Shown here: one piece after another, positions 32,665-43,400 of the stretch
How positions within the stretch are numbered: position 1 is the stretch's first letter
Layout: every line of letters starts with the position of its first letter
Assembly (NCBI GenBank): GCA_003327425.1
Contig: QOQW01000001.1
Span: 400,464-464,463 of the forward strand
Source of the DNA: Candidatus Ozemibacter sibiricus
Lineage (GTDB): Bacteria; Muiribacteriota; Ozemobacteria; Ozemobacterales; Ozemobacteraceae
Reading direction: 5' to 3'
DNA length: 64,000 nt
Made by a program: the position numbers and the translations under genes
The notes under the pieces: model-generated
The model's database searches: none
What the model was told of the DNA's origin: nothing
What the model saw: only the letters and a program-made list of their open reading frames with translations

Positions 32665-33804
32665 TTATTCCATGTAAAATTCCTTCAATTTCTTCGACCG
32701 GCTCGGATGCCGCAGTTTGCGCAGCGCCTTGGCCTCGATCTGCCGGATGCGCTCGCGGGTGACCCCGAACTTCTGGCCGACCTCCTCGAGCGTGCGTTGC
32801 CAGCCGTCTTCCAGACCGAAGCGGTATTTGATGACGCGGGATTCGCGTTCGGTCAGGGTCGACAACACCCGGTTGATCTGCTCCTTCAAGATCAGGTTGA
32901 AGGCGGTCTCGGCCGGCGGCAATGCCGATTTGTCCTCGACGAAGTCGCCGAGATGGGAATCTTCTTCGCCATTGATCGGGGTTTCCAGCGAGATCGGATC
33001 CATGGCCGTCTTCATGATGTTCTTGACCTTCTCGACCGGAAGGCCGACCTCTGCCGCGAGTTCTTCGATGGCCGGCTCGCGGCCGAGTTTCTGCATCATC
33101 TTGCGGCTGGCCTTGCGCAGCTTGTTGATGGTCTCGACCATGTGCACCGGAATGCGGATGGTGCGCGCCTGGTCGGCGATGGCGCGGGTGATCGCCTGCC
33201 TGATCCACCAGATGGCATAGGTCGAGAATTTGTAGCCCTTGCGGTATTTGAATTTCTCGACGGCCCTGATCAGACCCTGGTTGCCTTCCTGGATCAGGTC
33301 GAGGAAGAGGAGCCCTCGCTTGGTATATTTCTTGGCGACCGAGACCACCAACCGCAGGTTGGCTTCGATCAGCTTGCGCTGGGCCTCCTGGTCGCCGTGC
33401 TCGATGCGCTTGGCGAGCGTGATCTCTTCCTGGGTGGTGAGAAGGCGGATCTTGCCGATCTCGCGGAGGTAGACCCGAACGGAGTCGTCGATGTCATCGA
33501 AGTCCTGCTGGGCTTCGACGTAGTTCTCCTCCTTCTTGTCCTCCGGCATCCGGAGTTTTTCTTTGAGCTGGATCTCATCGTCATCGACGAGTTCGACGTT
33601 GGCCTCCATCAACAGGTCGATGACTTCCTCGAACACGGTGGTGTCGAGGCCGTCCGGCAGGACCTTGTTGATCTCCTGGTAGCTGAGGTAGCCCTGCTCC
33701 TTTCCCTTCTTGATCAGATCCTGCCGGATCTCTTCCAGGGTTTTCCCCGGGGCGGCAGGAGATGGCTGAGTGGCGACGGCGCGAGCCTGGGCGGTGCTGC
33801 TCAT
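32665..33804 (-). CDS. rpoD: primary sigma factor RpoD/SigA
   Basis: The protein has 379 residues, similar to the short SigA type. Region 1.1 ([20 protein letters not shown]), region 1.2/2.1 ([18 protein letters not shown]), region 2.3-2.4 ([20 protein letters not shown]), region 3 and region 4.2 ([20 protein letters not shown]) are all present. It directs RNA polymerase to TTGACA/TATAAT-type promoters such as those found around the window. ATG 33804 is favoured: AAAAAGGA stands 7 nt before it in the 16-nt gap after the dnaG stop; an ATG eight codons upstream overlaps dnaG and has no ribosome site. Confidence 0.95.
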   Translation of the reverse strand: MSSTAQARAVATQPSPAAPGKTLEEIRQDLIKKGKEQGYLSYQEINKVLPDGLDTTVFEEVIDLLMEANVELVDDDEIQLKEKLRMPEDKKEENYVEAQQDFDDIDDSVRVYLREIGKIRLLTTQEEITLAKRIEHGDQEAQRKLIEANLRLVVSVAKKYTKRGLLFLDLIQEGNQGLIRAVEKFKYRKGYKFSTYAIWWIRQAITRAIADQARTIRIPVHMVETINKLRKASRKMMQKLGREPAIEELAAEVGLPVEKVKNIMKTAMDPISLETPINGEEDSHLGDFVEDKSALPPAETAFNLILKEQINRVLSTLTERESRVIKYRFGLEDGWQRTLEEVGQKFGVTRERIRQIEAKALRKLRHPSRSKKLKEFYME

Positions 33805-33820
33805 GGATGGTTCCTTTTTC

Positions 33821-35620
33821 TTAGACATTTCTGCCGAGGAGGTCGATCTTGCGGCGCAGCTCGAATTGCTGGCGTTGCAGGTCGGCGAGCCTGGCTTGAT
33901 CGCCGGCCTTCTCGGCCTTCGCGATCTGCGCCTGGAGATCTTGGGATTCCCGCTTCAAGCGGTGGATCGCCATGCCTTTCACGCATTCCATGAACGGTTC
34001 GGGGGGGGCTTCCTCGAGCGCAATGATCAGGCCGCTCAGTCGGGACGCCAGTCTGGGTTCATCCAGGGCGCCGAGGAGGTCGGCGGGTTGCAGAGGGCCT
34101 TCGCCACGTTCGACCGTGTCGCGGATGAGTGAAAAGATCTTCCCGAGATCGGGATCTGTGAAATCCGCTGAAGACAGGAGACTGCGAGTACGGGGGAATT
34201 CGTCGGGATGGTCGAGGAGATGCTTGAGCACCCACTCCTCGCGTCGCCGTTGCGCCGGCGGCACGGCGGAGGCAGGTTTCTCGGCAGGCGGGGCGGAGGA
34301 CGTCGGTCGGTCCTGGGCAAACTGCGCTTCCAAGAGGTGGACGTCCAGGTCGAGGAGGCGAGCCATGGTCTTGATGGTTTCGCTGCGGGCGATGGGGCTC
34401 TCGATGGCCTTGATGTAATCCCGGAACTCACGGACCAGGCGCTCTTTGACGTGGACCTCCAAGGGGCGGGGCAAGCCGCGGGTGCGCATTTCCACGAGGA
34501 ACGTGTAGATGTCCTGCGACGCCTTGAGACGCTCGAGGAACTTTTCGACTCCTTCCCGACGGATGAAGCTGTCGGGATCGTCCTTGGGGTCGGGGAACGA
34601 CAGGATGCGGGCATTCAGCGGGGTATCCCGCTGCAGGGAGATGGCGCGGAGGGTGGCGCGCTGGCCGGCCTCATCCGCGTCGTAGGACAGATAGAGGGTC
34701 TGGGCATTGCGGGCCAGCAGTTGGAGCTGCTCGCTGGTGATCGAAGTGCCGAGGGTCGCTACCACGTTAGGCACCCCGCGTTGGACCAGGGAGATGACGT
34801 CGAGGAACCCCTCGACCACGATGGCGGCATTCTGGCGCCGGATCTGGGGAAGGGCGGCTTTGAAATTGAACAGCACCCGACGCTTGTTGAAGACCTCGGA
34901 TTCGGGGCTGTTGAGGTATTTGGGTTCGTCGCTCTTGCCCAGGATCCGGCCGCCGAACCCGATGACCCGGCCGTGGGTGTCGAGAATGGGGATCATCAGG
35001 CGGTTGCGAAAGGTGTCGTAGTGGCCGGCCCCTGAACCGTGCGCGCGGATGAGCCCGACTTTCTCGAGCAGCACCGTCGAATCGGCGTCTTTGGCGAACC
35101 GGCGGGCGAGCGCGTCGCCGGTCGGCGGGGCGAACCCGAGCTGGAAGGCGCGGGCGGTGTCCCAGTCGATCTCTCGAGTCTTCAGATACTCGCGGGCGGG
35201 CGCCCCGGTCTGAGCCTGGTAGAGCTGGCTGGCGTAGAATTTGGCGGCCTGCTCGAGCATCGCGAAGAAGGGGGCTTTCCGATCGGTCTCGGGGTCGACC
35301 GGCGCGGGCATCTCGATCCCCAGGCGTCTCGCCAGCAGCCGGACCGCCTCCGGGAAGGTCAATTTCTCGATCTCCATGAGGAAGGCGAAGACATCGCCGC
35401 CCTTCCCGCAGCCGAAGCAGTGGAAGATCTGCTTCTGGGGCACCACGTAAAAGCTGGGGGTCTTCTCCTGGTGGAAAGGGCACAACCCTTTGTACGTGCG
35501 ACCGGATGGGATCAACCGCACATACTCTCCCACCAGTTGGACGATGTCCGTCCTGGCCCTGATCTCGACCTTGATATCGCTGGCGATGGTGGGCAAAAAG
35601 GTCGTGGTTCCTTGTGGCAT
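33821..35620 (-). CDS. dnaG: DNA primase
   Basis: The protein has 599 residues. The zinc-binding domain has C47, H50, C68 and C71 ([20 protein letters not shown]). The RNA polymerase domain contains [17 protein letters not shown], and the TOPRIM part has [11 protein letters not shown] and [11 protein letters not shown]. The C-terminal helicase-binding region (about 450-599) is helical and diverged. It makes RNA primers for replication. With rpoD 16 nt downstream this is the conserved dnaG-rpoD arrangement; rpsU is missing upstream. No good Shine-Dalgarno sequence is seen at ATG 35620. Confidence 0.95.
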   Translation of the reverse strand: MPQGTTTFLPTIASDIKVEIRARTDIVQLVGEYVRLIPSGRTYKGLCPFHQEKTPSFYVVPQKQIFHCFGCGKGGDVFAFLMEIEKLTFPEAVRLLARRLGIEMPAPVDPETDRKAPFFAMLEQAAKFYASQLYQAQTGAPAREYLKTREIDWDTARAFQLGFAPPTGDALARRFAKDADSTVLLEKVGLIRAHGSGAGHYDTFRNRLMIPILDTHGRVIGFGGRILGKSDEPKYLNSPESEVFNKRRVLFNFKAALPQIRRQNAAIVVEGFLDVISLVQRGVPNVVATLGTSITSEQLQLLARNAQTLYLSYDADEAGQRATLRAISLQRDTPLNARILSFPDPKDDPDSFIRREGVEKFLERLKASQDIYTFLVEMRTRGLPRPLEVHVKERLVREFRDYIKAIESPIARSETIKTMARLLDLDVHLLEAQFAQDRPTSSAPPAEKPASAVPPAQRRREEWVLKHLLDHPDEFPRTRSLLSSADFTDPDLGKIFSLIRDTVERGEGPLQPADLLGALDEPRLASRLSGLIIALEEAPPEPFMECVKGMAIHRLKRESQDLQAQIAKAEKAGDQARLADLQRQQFELRRKIDLLGRNV

Positions 35621-35698
35621 CAAAGAGTTCGCACCCCTTCCAGCCGGGACGCGGGGCAGGACTCGATGACCCTGCCCATGATCGGACTGGAATTCACA

Positions 35699-35727
35699 AT
35701 AGTACCAAACCAACTCATTTCTGTCAA
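35699..35727 (-). promoter_or_regulatory. strong promoter of dnaG-rpoD operon
   Basis: Minus strand perfect TTGACA (35727-35722), 17-bp spacer, TACTAT (35704-35699) with TGG extension. The leader is about 70 nt. A DnaA-box-like 9-mer TTGTCCACA lies at 35733-35741 on the plus strand, just upstream of the -35. Confidence 0.8.
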
Positions 35728-35989
35728 ACGGGTTGTCCACATTTTTTTCTTGCATTGGAGCCAGGCGTGTTCAGCGGCCTGACCGGGGGCAGGTCCGGGC
35801 TTCTCGCCAGAAAAGCTCTGGGCCGCCGGAAGACGGGCCGCCGGTGACGTGGTCGAGAGGCTGGGGGTGAGTCTGCCATCCACCCGAGAGGACGGCCATT
35901 GCCTGGCCCGGATTGTCGGCGAGGAGCTTTCCCCCCCTTTTGCTGCCTGCCTCGAGGCGGCCAGGCCCCGGCGGGATGGCGCGAAGGCG

Positions 35990-38977
35990 CTAGGATCTCG
36001 CGGGGCGAGGCTCCTGCCGGCGCACGACGATCAGGGTCAGATCATCCTCGCAAGGCCGCTGCCCGGTGGTCTGCCGGAAGGCCTGGAAAATGGCGTCGAC
36101 CGATTCGGTGGCGGAGGCCACGGGGGGGCAGGTCTTCTCGAGGAGCTGTCGGAACCCCTCGTACCCGAGGGCCTGGCCCGTCGTGGTCTGGGCCTCGACC
36201 AGGCCGTCGGTGTACAGGATCAGCTGATCGCCAGGAGAGAACGCCACTCGACGTTCTTCGAACCGGCCCTGGCGACGGGCCCCGAGCGGGAACGCCGTGC
36301 ATTCCACCTGGGTGGCACGGCCGGGGGCCCGGGCGAAGAAGTAGGGGAAACTGTGCCCGGCGTTGGCAAACGTGAAGTGGTGCTCGTGGGCATCGACGAC
36401 CCCATAGAGCATGGTCATCAGGCGCTTGCGCTTGATCGTCTCGAACAGGTGCGCATTCAGCTCTTCGAGGGTAGAAAGCACCGCCCGGGCGGCGGCCGGA
36501 GGTCTGATCTTCACGGCGCTCTTGGCCATGGCCATCAGCAGCGCCGCGGGAACCCCGTGGCCGGTGACATCGCCGACCAGGACCACCGCGAATCGCTGGT
36601 CGAGGGCGAAATAATCGAAGTAATCCCCGCCCAGATCGCTGACTGCCTGCGACCGCCCCGCGATTTCGAATTCGCCCAGGGTCAAAGGCCCGGCCGGGAA
36701 CAGGGTTTCCTGGACGACTTTGCCGATGGCCAGCTCTTCGAGGCTCGTGATCACCCGGTTGAAGGTCGAGCCCAGATCGCCGAATTCGTCGTGGGCCAGT
36801 TCCGGGATCCGATAATCGAACTGGCGGCGTTCGATGGCGGCGATGCCCGATGACAGCTCGGTGATCGGCCAGAGAAAGCTGCGGGACAGGACCAGCCCGA
36901 TGCAGAAGGCGAAGACCCCGCTGATGATCGCGATCAGCGCAATGCGCCGGGCCAACTGGTCGACGACCGCATCGATGCGTGATTTGGGAAACATGGCGAA
37001 GAGCAGGAAGTTGGGCAGCTTTTTCAGGGGGGCGGCCAATACCAGGTAGGGCTCACCGCCCATCTCCTCGATCGCCGTGTGCTGGGTTTCGGTGGTCAGC
37101 ACCTTGTCGAACAGCTCCTTGCCGAAGGGATATTTGGAAAACCCCGGAGGATAGGGGGCGTAGCCGCGCAAGCGGGACATCATGGCGAGACGGACCGGCT
37201 TTTCCTCTTCTCGGGCTTGCTGGTTGAGCCGGACCACGGTGCGCAGGTAGCGGCGGGCCAGGTCCTGGGCGCTCTGCATGAGGATCAGGACATTCGGGTG
37301 AGGGCCCGCGGGAGCTGGCACGAAGGCGGTGAAGAGGAAGTATGCCCCTCGGCCGAACCAGAATTCATGGAGCTGGTCGGTCTGCTCGAACAAGCGAGCG
37401 TAGGCGGATTTGCCTCCGCCCCCTCCTGAGACCAGTTCGGCGAAGCTGTCGGTGAGCGATTCCACCATGACATCCGACATGCGGGTGCCCAAATCGCTGC
37501 CGCCCGCTCCGAATTTGCTGGTGAAGAGCTTGCGGGCCAGGGTGGGAACGAACCGCCCCATCAAATCGCGGCCTTTCTCGAACCCGGCGTCGAAGAGCAT
37601 CTTCCCCTTCTGGTCGAGAATGAACGCCTTGGAGAGCAGGTCCTGCTGGCGCAGGCGGTCGGTGATCCGGCGCAATCGTGCCTGATCGAGCCTGGCGACC
37701 GCCTTCGAGCGGGAGAGCCGTCGGAAGATCTCCTGCAAGCGCTGGACGGCCGCATTGAAATTCTCGTCGATGGTTTCGAGCAGAGAAGCCAGCTGGGCAT
37801 ATTGCTCCTGGATCATCACCTGCCGTTCTTCGACGGCGTATTGCGATCCCAGGAGAATGAACGCGGTCACCGGGATGGCGGTGGCGTACAAGAACAGGGC
37901 CACCAGCTTTCTCTTGATCGAGAAGAAGGCCGGCGTCCGGCCGACGAGGATGCGATGACTCCAGGAGGCGACCGCGAGCAGGATGACCAGGGCCAGGGCC
38001 CAGATGAGGAGGCGCAGCCGACCATAGCCGGGTAGGTGAAGACCATGCAGGCCGACCAGAACCTTGCCCGGCTCGAACGGAAAGATCGCCATGACCCTCG
38101 CGGGATCGATCTTCTGCCGGGCAAATTGCCGCTGGAGGACGCGCGCTTCCCGTACCAAGCGTGAGGTCGAGGTGCGCAGCCGGCGGCGGACGAGGCGGGG
38201 AACATAGGAATCCGCGGGCCGGGCGAGATCGAGGAGGGCATACCCCTCGTCGGGGTCGGCCGCCTGATTGAAGTCGCGGATCATCGTCCGGATGGCTTGC
38301 TGGCGGGGGATTTCCCGTTCTTCGAAAAAAGCGACCACGCCTCCTTGGAACGTGGGTTCCGCGGGGCGTCCATCGCCTGCGGGGGGATCGGGGGCGGGCG
38401 GGTTCAGGTACAGCGTGTTCCAGTAGAAGAAGCCCGGTTTGTCGTTCAGATGGACCCGGAGCAAGACCGATTTGTCGTAGACGATGTCGGAGGGTTCGAT
38501 ATCGCCCAGGAAGGATTGGAACAACGATCGGTAGCGGGCCAAGAGCTTGCTCTGACCGTGCATTTCTGGCTCCGCCAAGGCGAGGAACAGTTTCTGGACC
38601 AGAGCCTTGTACTGGCGATTTTCGCCCGGACACGGGATGAAGGCACCCTGCGTATCGAACAAATACAGGTTGACGAAGGGGAGTCGCGACGTCTTCAGGC
38701 GAAGGTAGGCTTCCCGGGCGGTCTGGGCGGTCAGCCGCTCCTCGTTCAACCGGCCGTAGAAAAAGTTCAATTCCTTCTGGATGAAATGGCTCTCGTTGCC
38801 CTCTCGATGCAAGCGGAACAGATTGCGTTCCAACCGGTGGAGATGTTGGCGGGTCAAGCGGGCCGTTTCCTGGGTCATCAAAAACCGCCATCCCAGGAGG
38901 AGCAGCGCCATGGGCAAGCCGGCAAAGAAGAGGATTGCCACGGCCCAGGGGGCCAGGTCGCCATGGCGTCGGTTCAT
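35990..38977 (-). CDS. large membrane sensor SpoIIE/RsbU-type PP2C phosphatase
   Basis: The protein has about 995 residues. Membrane helices are predicted at about 10-31, 320-340, 356-378 and 678-698, giving two large extracytoplasmic regions (about 290 and 300 residues). A HAMP domain (RSFLWPITELSSGIAAIERR) leads to a SpoIIE-type PP2C domain with intact motifs DLGGDYFDYF, VGDVTGHGVPAALLM, YTDGLVEAQT and CEDDLTLIVV. Two sensor regions in one phosphatase are unusual and may integrate two signals. The start is uncertain: ATG 38977 precedes the first helix directly, and an in-frame GTG at 39004 has GAAGG only adjacent to it. Confidence 0.85.
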   Translation of the reverse strand: MNRRHGDLAPWAVAILFFAGLPMALLLLGWRFLMTQETARLTRQHLHRLERNLFRLHREGNESHFIQKELNFFYGRLNEERLTAQTAREAYLRLKTSRLPFVNLYLFDTQGAFIPCPGENRQYKALVQKLFLALAEPEMHGQSKLLARYRSLFQSFLGDIEPSDIVYDKSVLLRVHLNDKPGFFYWNTLYLNPPAPDPPAGDGRPAEPTFQGGVVAFFEEREIPRQQAIRTMIRDFNQAADPDEGYALLDLARPADSYVPRLVRRRLRTSTSRLVREARVLQRQFARQKIDPARVMAIFPFEPGKVLVGLHGLHLPGYGRLRLLIWALALVILLAVASWSHRILVGRTPAFFSIKRKLVALFLYATAIPVTAFILLGSQYAVEERQVMIQEQYAQLASLLETIDENFNAAVQRLQEIFRRLSRSKAVARLDQARLRRITDRLRQQDLLSKAFILDQKGKMLFDAGFEKGRDLMGRFVPTLARKLFTSKFGAGGSDLGTRMSDVMVESLTDSFAELVSGGGGGKSAYARLFEQTDQLHEFWFGRGAYFLFTAFVPAPAGPHPNVLILMQSAQDLARRYLRTVVRLNQQAREEEKPVRLAMMSRLRGYAPYPPGFSKYPFGKELFDKVLTTETQHTAIEEMGGEPYLVLAAPLKKLPNFLLFAMFPKSRIDAVVDQLARRIALIAIISGVFAFCIGLVLSRSFLWPITELSSGIAAIERRQFDYRIPELAHDEFGDLGSTFNRVITSLEELAIGKVVQETLFPAGPLTLGEFEIAGRSQAVSDLGGDYFDYFALDQRFAVVLVGDVTGHGVPAALLMAMAKSAVKIRPPAAARAVLSTLEELNAHLFETIKRKRLMTMLYGVVDAHEHHFTFANAGHSFPYFFARAPGRATQVECTAFPLGARRQGRFEERRVAFSPGDQLILYTDGLVEAQTTTGQALGYEGFRQLLEKTCPPVASATESVDAIFQAFRQTTGQRPCEDDLTLIVVRRQEPRPARS

Positions 38978-39092
38978 GGCTGGATGATGGAACGAAAAAG
39001 GCACCCTTCGATGGCAGGTGAACCGGCAGGCTGGGAAGGAGCATCAAACGCGGCCATGGCGAGGGCAACCTCTTGCAGCGGAAGGTGAGCCG

Positions 39093-39101
39093 ATTATAGC
39101 A
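39093..39101 (-). promoter_or_regulatory. extended -10 promoter of large phosphatase gene
   Basis: Minus strand TGCTATAAT, a perfect -10 with TGn extension; the -35 is weak. It faces the promoter of the TPR gene across about 140 bp; the 38978-39305 gap contains no gene. Confidence 0.65.
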
Positions 39102-39240
39102 GGTTCTGCTGACCGAGGCACGGTTCGTTGGTGACCGGCAATCCTGCCACCCGGATTTTCGTTGATCTATGTTGCCGCAGTGGACCTCGCCGGGCCGGAA
39201 GGGAGTATGATGTGCCAGGACAGGCTCCCCTGGCGAGCGA

Positions 39241-39269
39241 TGGAAAAAATCTCTCCTCCATGGTAAGAT
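39241..39269 (+). promoter_or_regulatory. promoter of TPR exported-protein gene
   Basis: TGGAAA (39241-39246), 17-bp spacer, TAAGAT (39264-39269) with TGG extension; the leader is about 30 nt. Confidence 0.55.
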
Positions 39270-39305
39270 CAGTTTAGGGAAATCTCCTTTTTGCGAGGAG
39301 CGAGT

Positions 39306-40331
39306 ATGAAAAAGATGCTTGCGTGCGGAATGGTCGTTCTGTTCCTTGGCTGGCCCTGCTGGCTGGCAGAGGGGGCAGGACTCAATCCCGAAGCCGCGGC
39401 CCTCTACTCTCAGGCCGAGGCAGCCTACAAGGCGAAAGACCTCGACAAGGCGGCTGCCACCTTGCTGGAGGCGTTGAAAAAAGAGCCTGACAATGCGGTC
39501 TTTCGCTATATCCTCGGCAAGGTTCTGATGGAGAAAGGGGATTTCCTCGGCGCCCGCGAGAACTTCGAGATTGTGGCTCGATCCAGGCCCAATGCCGAAA
39601 AGGGCCCTGAATACAATGAGAAACTGAAAAATTACAAGAAGAAGATCAAGACCCTGCAGGATTCATTCAATGACGAGGGTCAGAAAAAATTCGACATCTA
39701 CTTGAAAAACCAGGACAGCAAACAGAAAATTCAACTGGCTGTCACCCTCTATCAAGCGTTTCGGTTGAATCCTCCTCTTCGCTACAAGAACTACGAGGAA
39801 TTGAAGAAAGCGACTGAAATCTACGAAGAGGCTCTGCAGAAATGCTTCCAAGGCCAGGATTGGAAAAAGCAGCCCATGCTGCAGCTGGCGTTCCTCTATG
39901 AGATCGCCAACAAGAAAGACAAAGCGGCCGAGGTCTACATGCGGGCGCTCGATTACGTCGAAGATCCCAATGAAGAATTCGTCATCACTCACAAGTTCGA
40001 CTATCTCAATCGGTCGAATAAAGAGAAGCTCCTCGATACCATCGAGGCGGGCGAATTCTCCCAGAAAGACCTCGAAGAACTGATGGGCAGCGGCTCCGAA
40101 AAGATCAGCGACGAAGATCGGCAGAAAGTGGAAGACATGATCGCCGAGGCCCGCGCCAAGCTCGAGAACGCTTCGACCGAAGAAGAGCGCGAGCAGGTTC
40201 TCGAAGAGATCAAGGCCAGCATCATCGAAAAGCAGAAGCGTGGCGAGTTGCCCGGACAAGACAAGCTGAACGAGAAGCTCAAAAAAGAAGGCAAAACCAT
40301 GGAGGAATACATGAAGGAGAAAGGCTTATAG
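39306..40331 (+). CDS. exported TPR protein
   Basis: The protein has 341 residues. A signal peptide (MKKMLACGMVVLFLGWPCWL) is followed by two to three tetratricopeptide repeats (about 30-110: ALYSQAEAAYKAKDLDKAAA, VFRYILGKVLMEKGDFLGAR) and a long, strongly charged helical region with a Glu/Lys-rich coiled-coil-like end (about 255-341). GAGGAG lies 5 nt before ATG 39306. No catalytic motif is seen; a scaffold role in the envelope is likely. It sits before the 1035-residue exported protein, separated by a terminator and a new promoter. Confidence 0.8.
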   Translation: MKKMLACGMVVLFLGWPCWLAEGAGLNPEAAALYSQAEAAYKAKDLDKAAATLLEALKKEPDNAVFRYILGKVLMEKGDFLGARENFEIVARSRPNAEKGPEYNEKLKNYKKKIKTLQDSFNDEGQKKFDIYLKNQDSKQKIQLAVTLYQAFRLNPPLRYKNYEELKKATEIYEEALQKCFQGQDWKKQPMLQLAFLYEIANKKDKAAEVYMRALDYVEDPNEEFVITHKFDYLNRSNKEKLLDTIEAGEFSQKDLEELMGSGSEKISDEDRQKVEDMIAEARAKLENASTEEEREQVLEEIKASIIEKQKRGELPGQDKLNEKLKKEGKTMEEYMKEKGL

Positions 40332-40366
40332 CCTTCTCCTTGGCATTGCGGTCCAGGCAATTGCCA

Positions 40367-40401
40367 CCCCTGGGAGGACCCCCCAGAGGGAAAATTTTTT
40401 T
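40367..40401 (+). terminator. probable terminator after TPR gene
   Basis: CCCCTGGG pairs with CCCAGAGGG with one bulge around a short loop, followed by AAAATTTTTTT. Confidence 0.55.
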
Positions 40402-40427
40402 CGCCTCGCAGAGGTGTTCGCTCAGGG

Positions 40428-40433
40428 TATAAT
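40428..40433 (+). promoter_or_regulatory. -10 element of large exported protein gene
   Basis: A perfect TATAAT, 27 bp before ATG 40461; the -35 (CTCGCA at 17 bp) is poor. Confidence 0.5.
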
Positions 40434-40460
40434 GAATAGAGACCATCTAGGAGGGGGATT

Positions 40461-43400
40461 ATGACAAGGCTACCTCAGTTTGTTGTGTGTGCTTGCCTGG
40501 TCCTTTTATTGCCGTTGCTGCCTCTGGCCCCGGCAGCCTTTGGGTGCAGTTCCAAAGGCCCGCAAGACCCCTACACCGGGCTGATCACCTACCCCCCCGG
40601 TACCGGATCACCAGCCGGGAATACCTCCGTTCCCGTCGTTCCGGGTACACCCTTCAATGGTACGTTCTACAAGGCCTGGAACGCCAAGAATATGCAGGTG
40701 ATCATCGTTCCTGTCGGTACCCAGTTGTCGTTCGAAGGGGTCATCAAATCGGCCACGCCTATCAGTCCTCCCCGGCCCCAATATTGGGAAGAAGGCGAAG
40801 TCAATGGCGAATATGGGACGACGGTCGAAAACGCTCCCCGCCCCACCTGGACCATCAGCGGCAACGGCCGCGGCGATTTCCGGGGCGATCCGCCACCTCC
40901 TCTCCCCGGTGGGCTTACCCTCAAACCCTTTGAAACGCGGGCAGACTGCATGATTGTCGCCGATACCCCCGCCGTGAAGGCCCTGTGGAAGCTGACCTAC
41001 GATCAGGATGCGGCGCTGAACATGCTGTGGCAGGCCTATAACGATCCGGTGTACAGGGCCATGATCGATGGCGATCTCACCACGGCCGGCTTCCCCCCAG
41101 GCACAGACTTCGCCACTATTCTGCAGAATGCGAAGGACCCCGAATTCGATTTCGGCGCCAAGAGCCTCAACGAATTCGAAATCAGTCCGGCCGGACCCGA
41201 TGGCGTGAATGGCTTGAAGACTGGTCTGGTCAACGCATTGCCTCATGATGAAGAGGTCGGACGTTGCCAATGGTCCTCAGATCCCATCACCCGTATCTAC
41301 AAGAATCCCGGAGGCGCGACCTATTCCGTGACCCTCCCCGAGCGGGTCAAATACATTGTCAAGGCCGGGTACATCGCCATGCAGGAGTTCTATCCCAGCG
41401 GTCGGTACAACACCAAATACCTGATCACGCCTCCGTCCGGAACAACCACCGAATACGGCAATTCCCGCCTGGTCAAAAAATTCACGACCCCGACCGCTCC
41501 CGACTACTGGATCCTCGACCTGAACAGTGGCCTGGAATCCTGCAAAGACTGTGTCTGGTGCTGGATCGAGGCCGCCGGCGAGTTATACCCTGAGAATACC
41601 CAGATCCCCGAAGAAAACTACACCTCATCTGATCTGTCGAAGCGGCGAGCCTACTATCGCCTCGACCCGAATTCCGTCGCCATTGGTGGCGTGTTCGTCC
41701 GGGGATACTATCAAGCGGGCGCCTCGACGGCGGGGCGCAATACCAAGGTCTATGTGGTGGTCGTCGATACCCAGCGGCCTGCCACCTTCGATTGGTTGAC
41801 CAACCAGACCGGGTTGTCGGGCGAAACCGGCAAGACCCTCGGCCAGACCATGGCCACCCCCCTCAAATTCCGGATCTACGACAACAACCCCTTGCTGGGG
41901 GCGACCTCCCATAACTCCATCTTCAACGAATTCCCCAACCTGGGCAGCTACGAATTCATCCAAGCCGACAAGCGCCCGGGCGGCGGCCCCAACGTGACCT
42001 CCGTCTTTACGCAATACCTTGCTCCCTTGGCTCCTGACGCTGGCGAGGTGTTCAGCGTGGCCAAACTCAAGCCTGCCGTCTATTACAACGTCTGTGTTCC
42101 CTGCCCCCTGGGGTTCAAGGTTTCCGGCATCGACCCGAGGCAATACGAAGGCCCCTTCCCCCTGCTCAAAGACCGGTTTGTCGTACCAGCCCAGCGATTC
42201 GTCTGGAAGAAGATCGACACCGGCATCACCATCACGGGCCGTCAGATCTACAAAAAGAACGGCACCCCGGTGTCAAGCCTCGCCGCCCTCCAAGAAGAAT
42301 CCGGCTGGGATGGCTACAGCTCGGTCGATTTCACCGTCGATCCTTCCGCCTTCGTCGAGCCCATGGGCGTTCTGTTCGCAGAAGGTGGCAAACGGTACGA
42401 TCTGAAATACTCTGATGCCAGGATCGAGGCGCCAGGGGTTCTGCCCACCAACGGCATCCCCGCTTTCTCCGACAAGGTGCAGTTCTATCCATGGTCCGAT
42501 AAAGGCATCAAACTCTTCCCCAGCGTCCAGGACGGCGTAGGCAATCAAGCTCCTCTGGCTGAGGAAGTGACCGCCATCACCGGCACCAAGTTCTCCGGCA
42601 TCGATTTGAGAGATTCGACCGACCGGGTCAGCCAGTGGTCCGACCCGGGGAGCCTCGACGGATCGGTCTCGCCAAATCCGATCATGGGCGGCCTGTTGGA
42701 GGGCGCCCTCCCCGCTCCTCGAGTCTCGGGAGTGAACCCGTGGGGCAAGTTCCTCTATGTCAAAGAACTCAAAGACCGTGGTCGGCCGATGGTGGCCCTG
42801 GAGATCACCAATGCCAAGAGCGAGAAAGCGGTCATGTATGGGAACCTGGCCGCCATGGGTGATCTCCCGGGCTATTACACCGCTCTCGAAAAAGCGGGAA
42901 CTAGCGGCTGGGCCGTGGCCAATGACACCAATGTGGGGAGCAAATTTTTCACGGCCGCCGGAACCCAGGAGGCTGATGATGCCTGGGAATTTCGCGGCAA
43001 GCTGGATGAGGACCTCTACCTGACCCTCCAGGAGAATGTCAGCAGCGGGAAGTTCCGACCCTGGATGTTCGCGGTTCCCAACAACACGCCGATCGGGTTC
43101 CCCGCCTGGGGCGGCGATTACTGGAACGGGCAGAATGCCTACAACAACGATCGGATCGCCTATCAGCAAGGCAACCGCGACCGTCTCCTGTTCCGCTATT
43201 GGGCCTGGGACAACATCAACATGTTCAATACGAGCGATGCGGCCGCTCCTTGCGGAGTCAAACTCCAGCCCGGAGATCGCGACTTCAACGCGGTCTGTTC
43301 TGACAAGCGGACGGCGCTGGTCACGTTGATCGACAAGCCGGTCTACAGCGGGGACGGCAGGGTTCCGGGTTCCAAGGTCTGGTGGCCGGATTACATCTTC

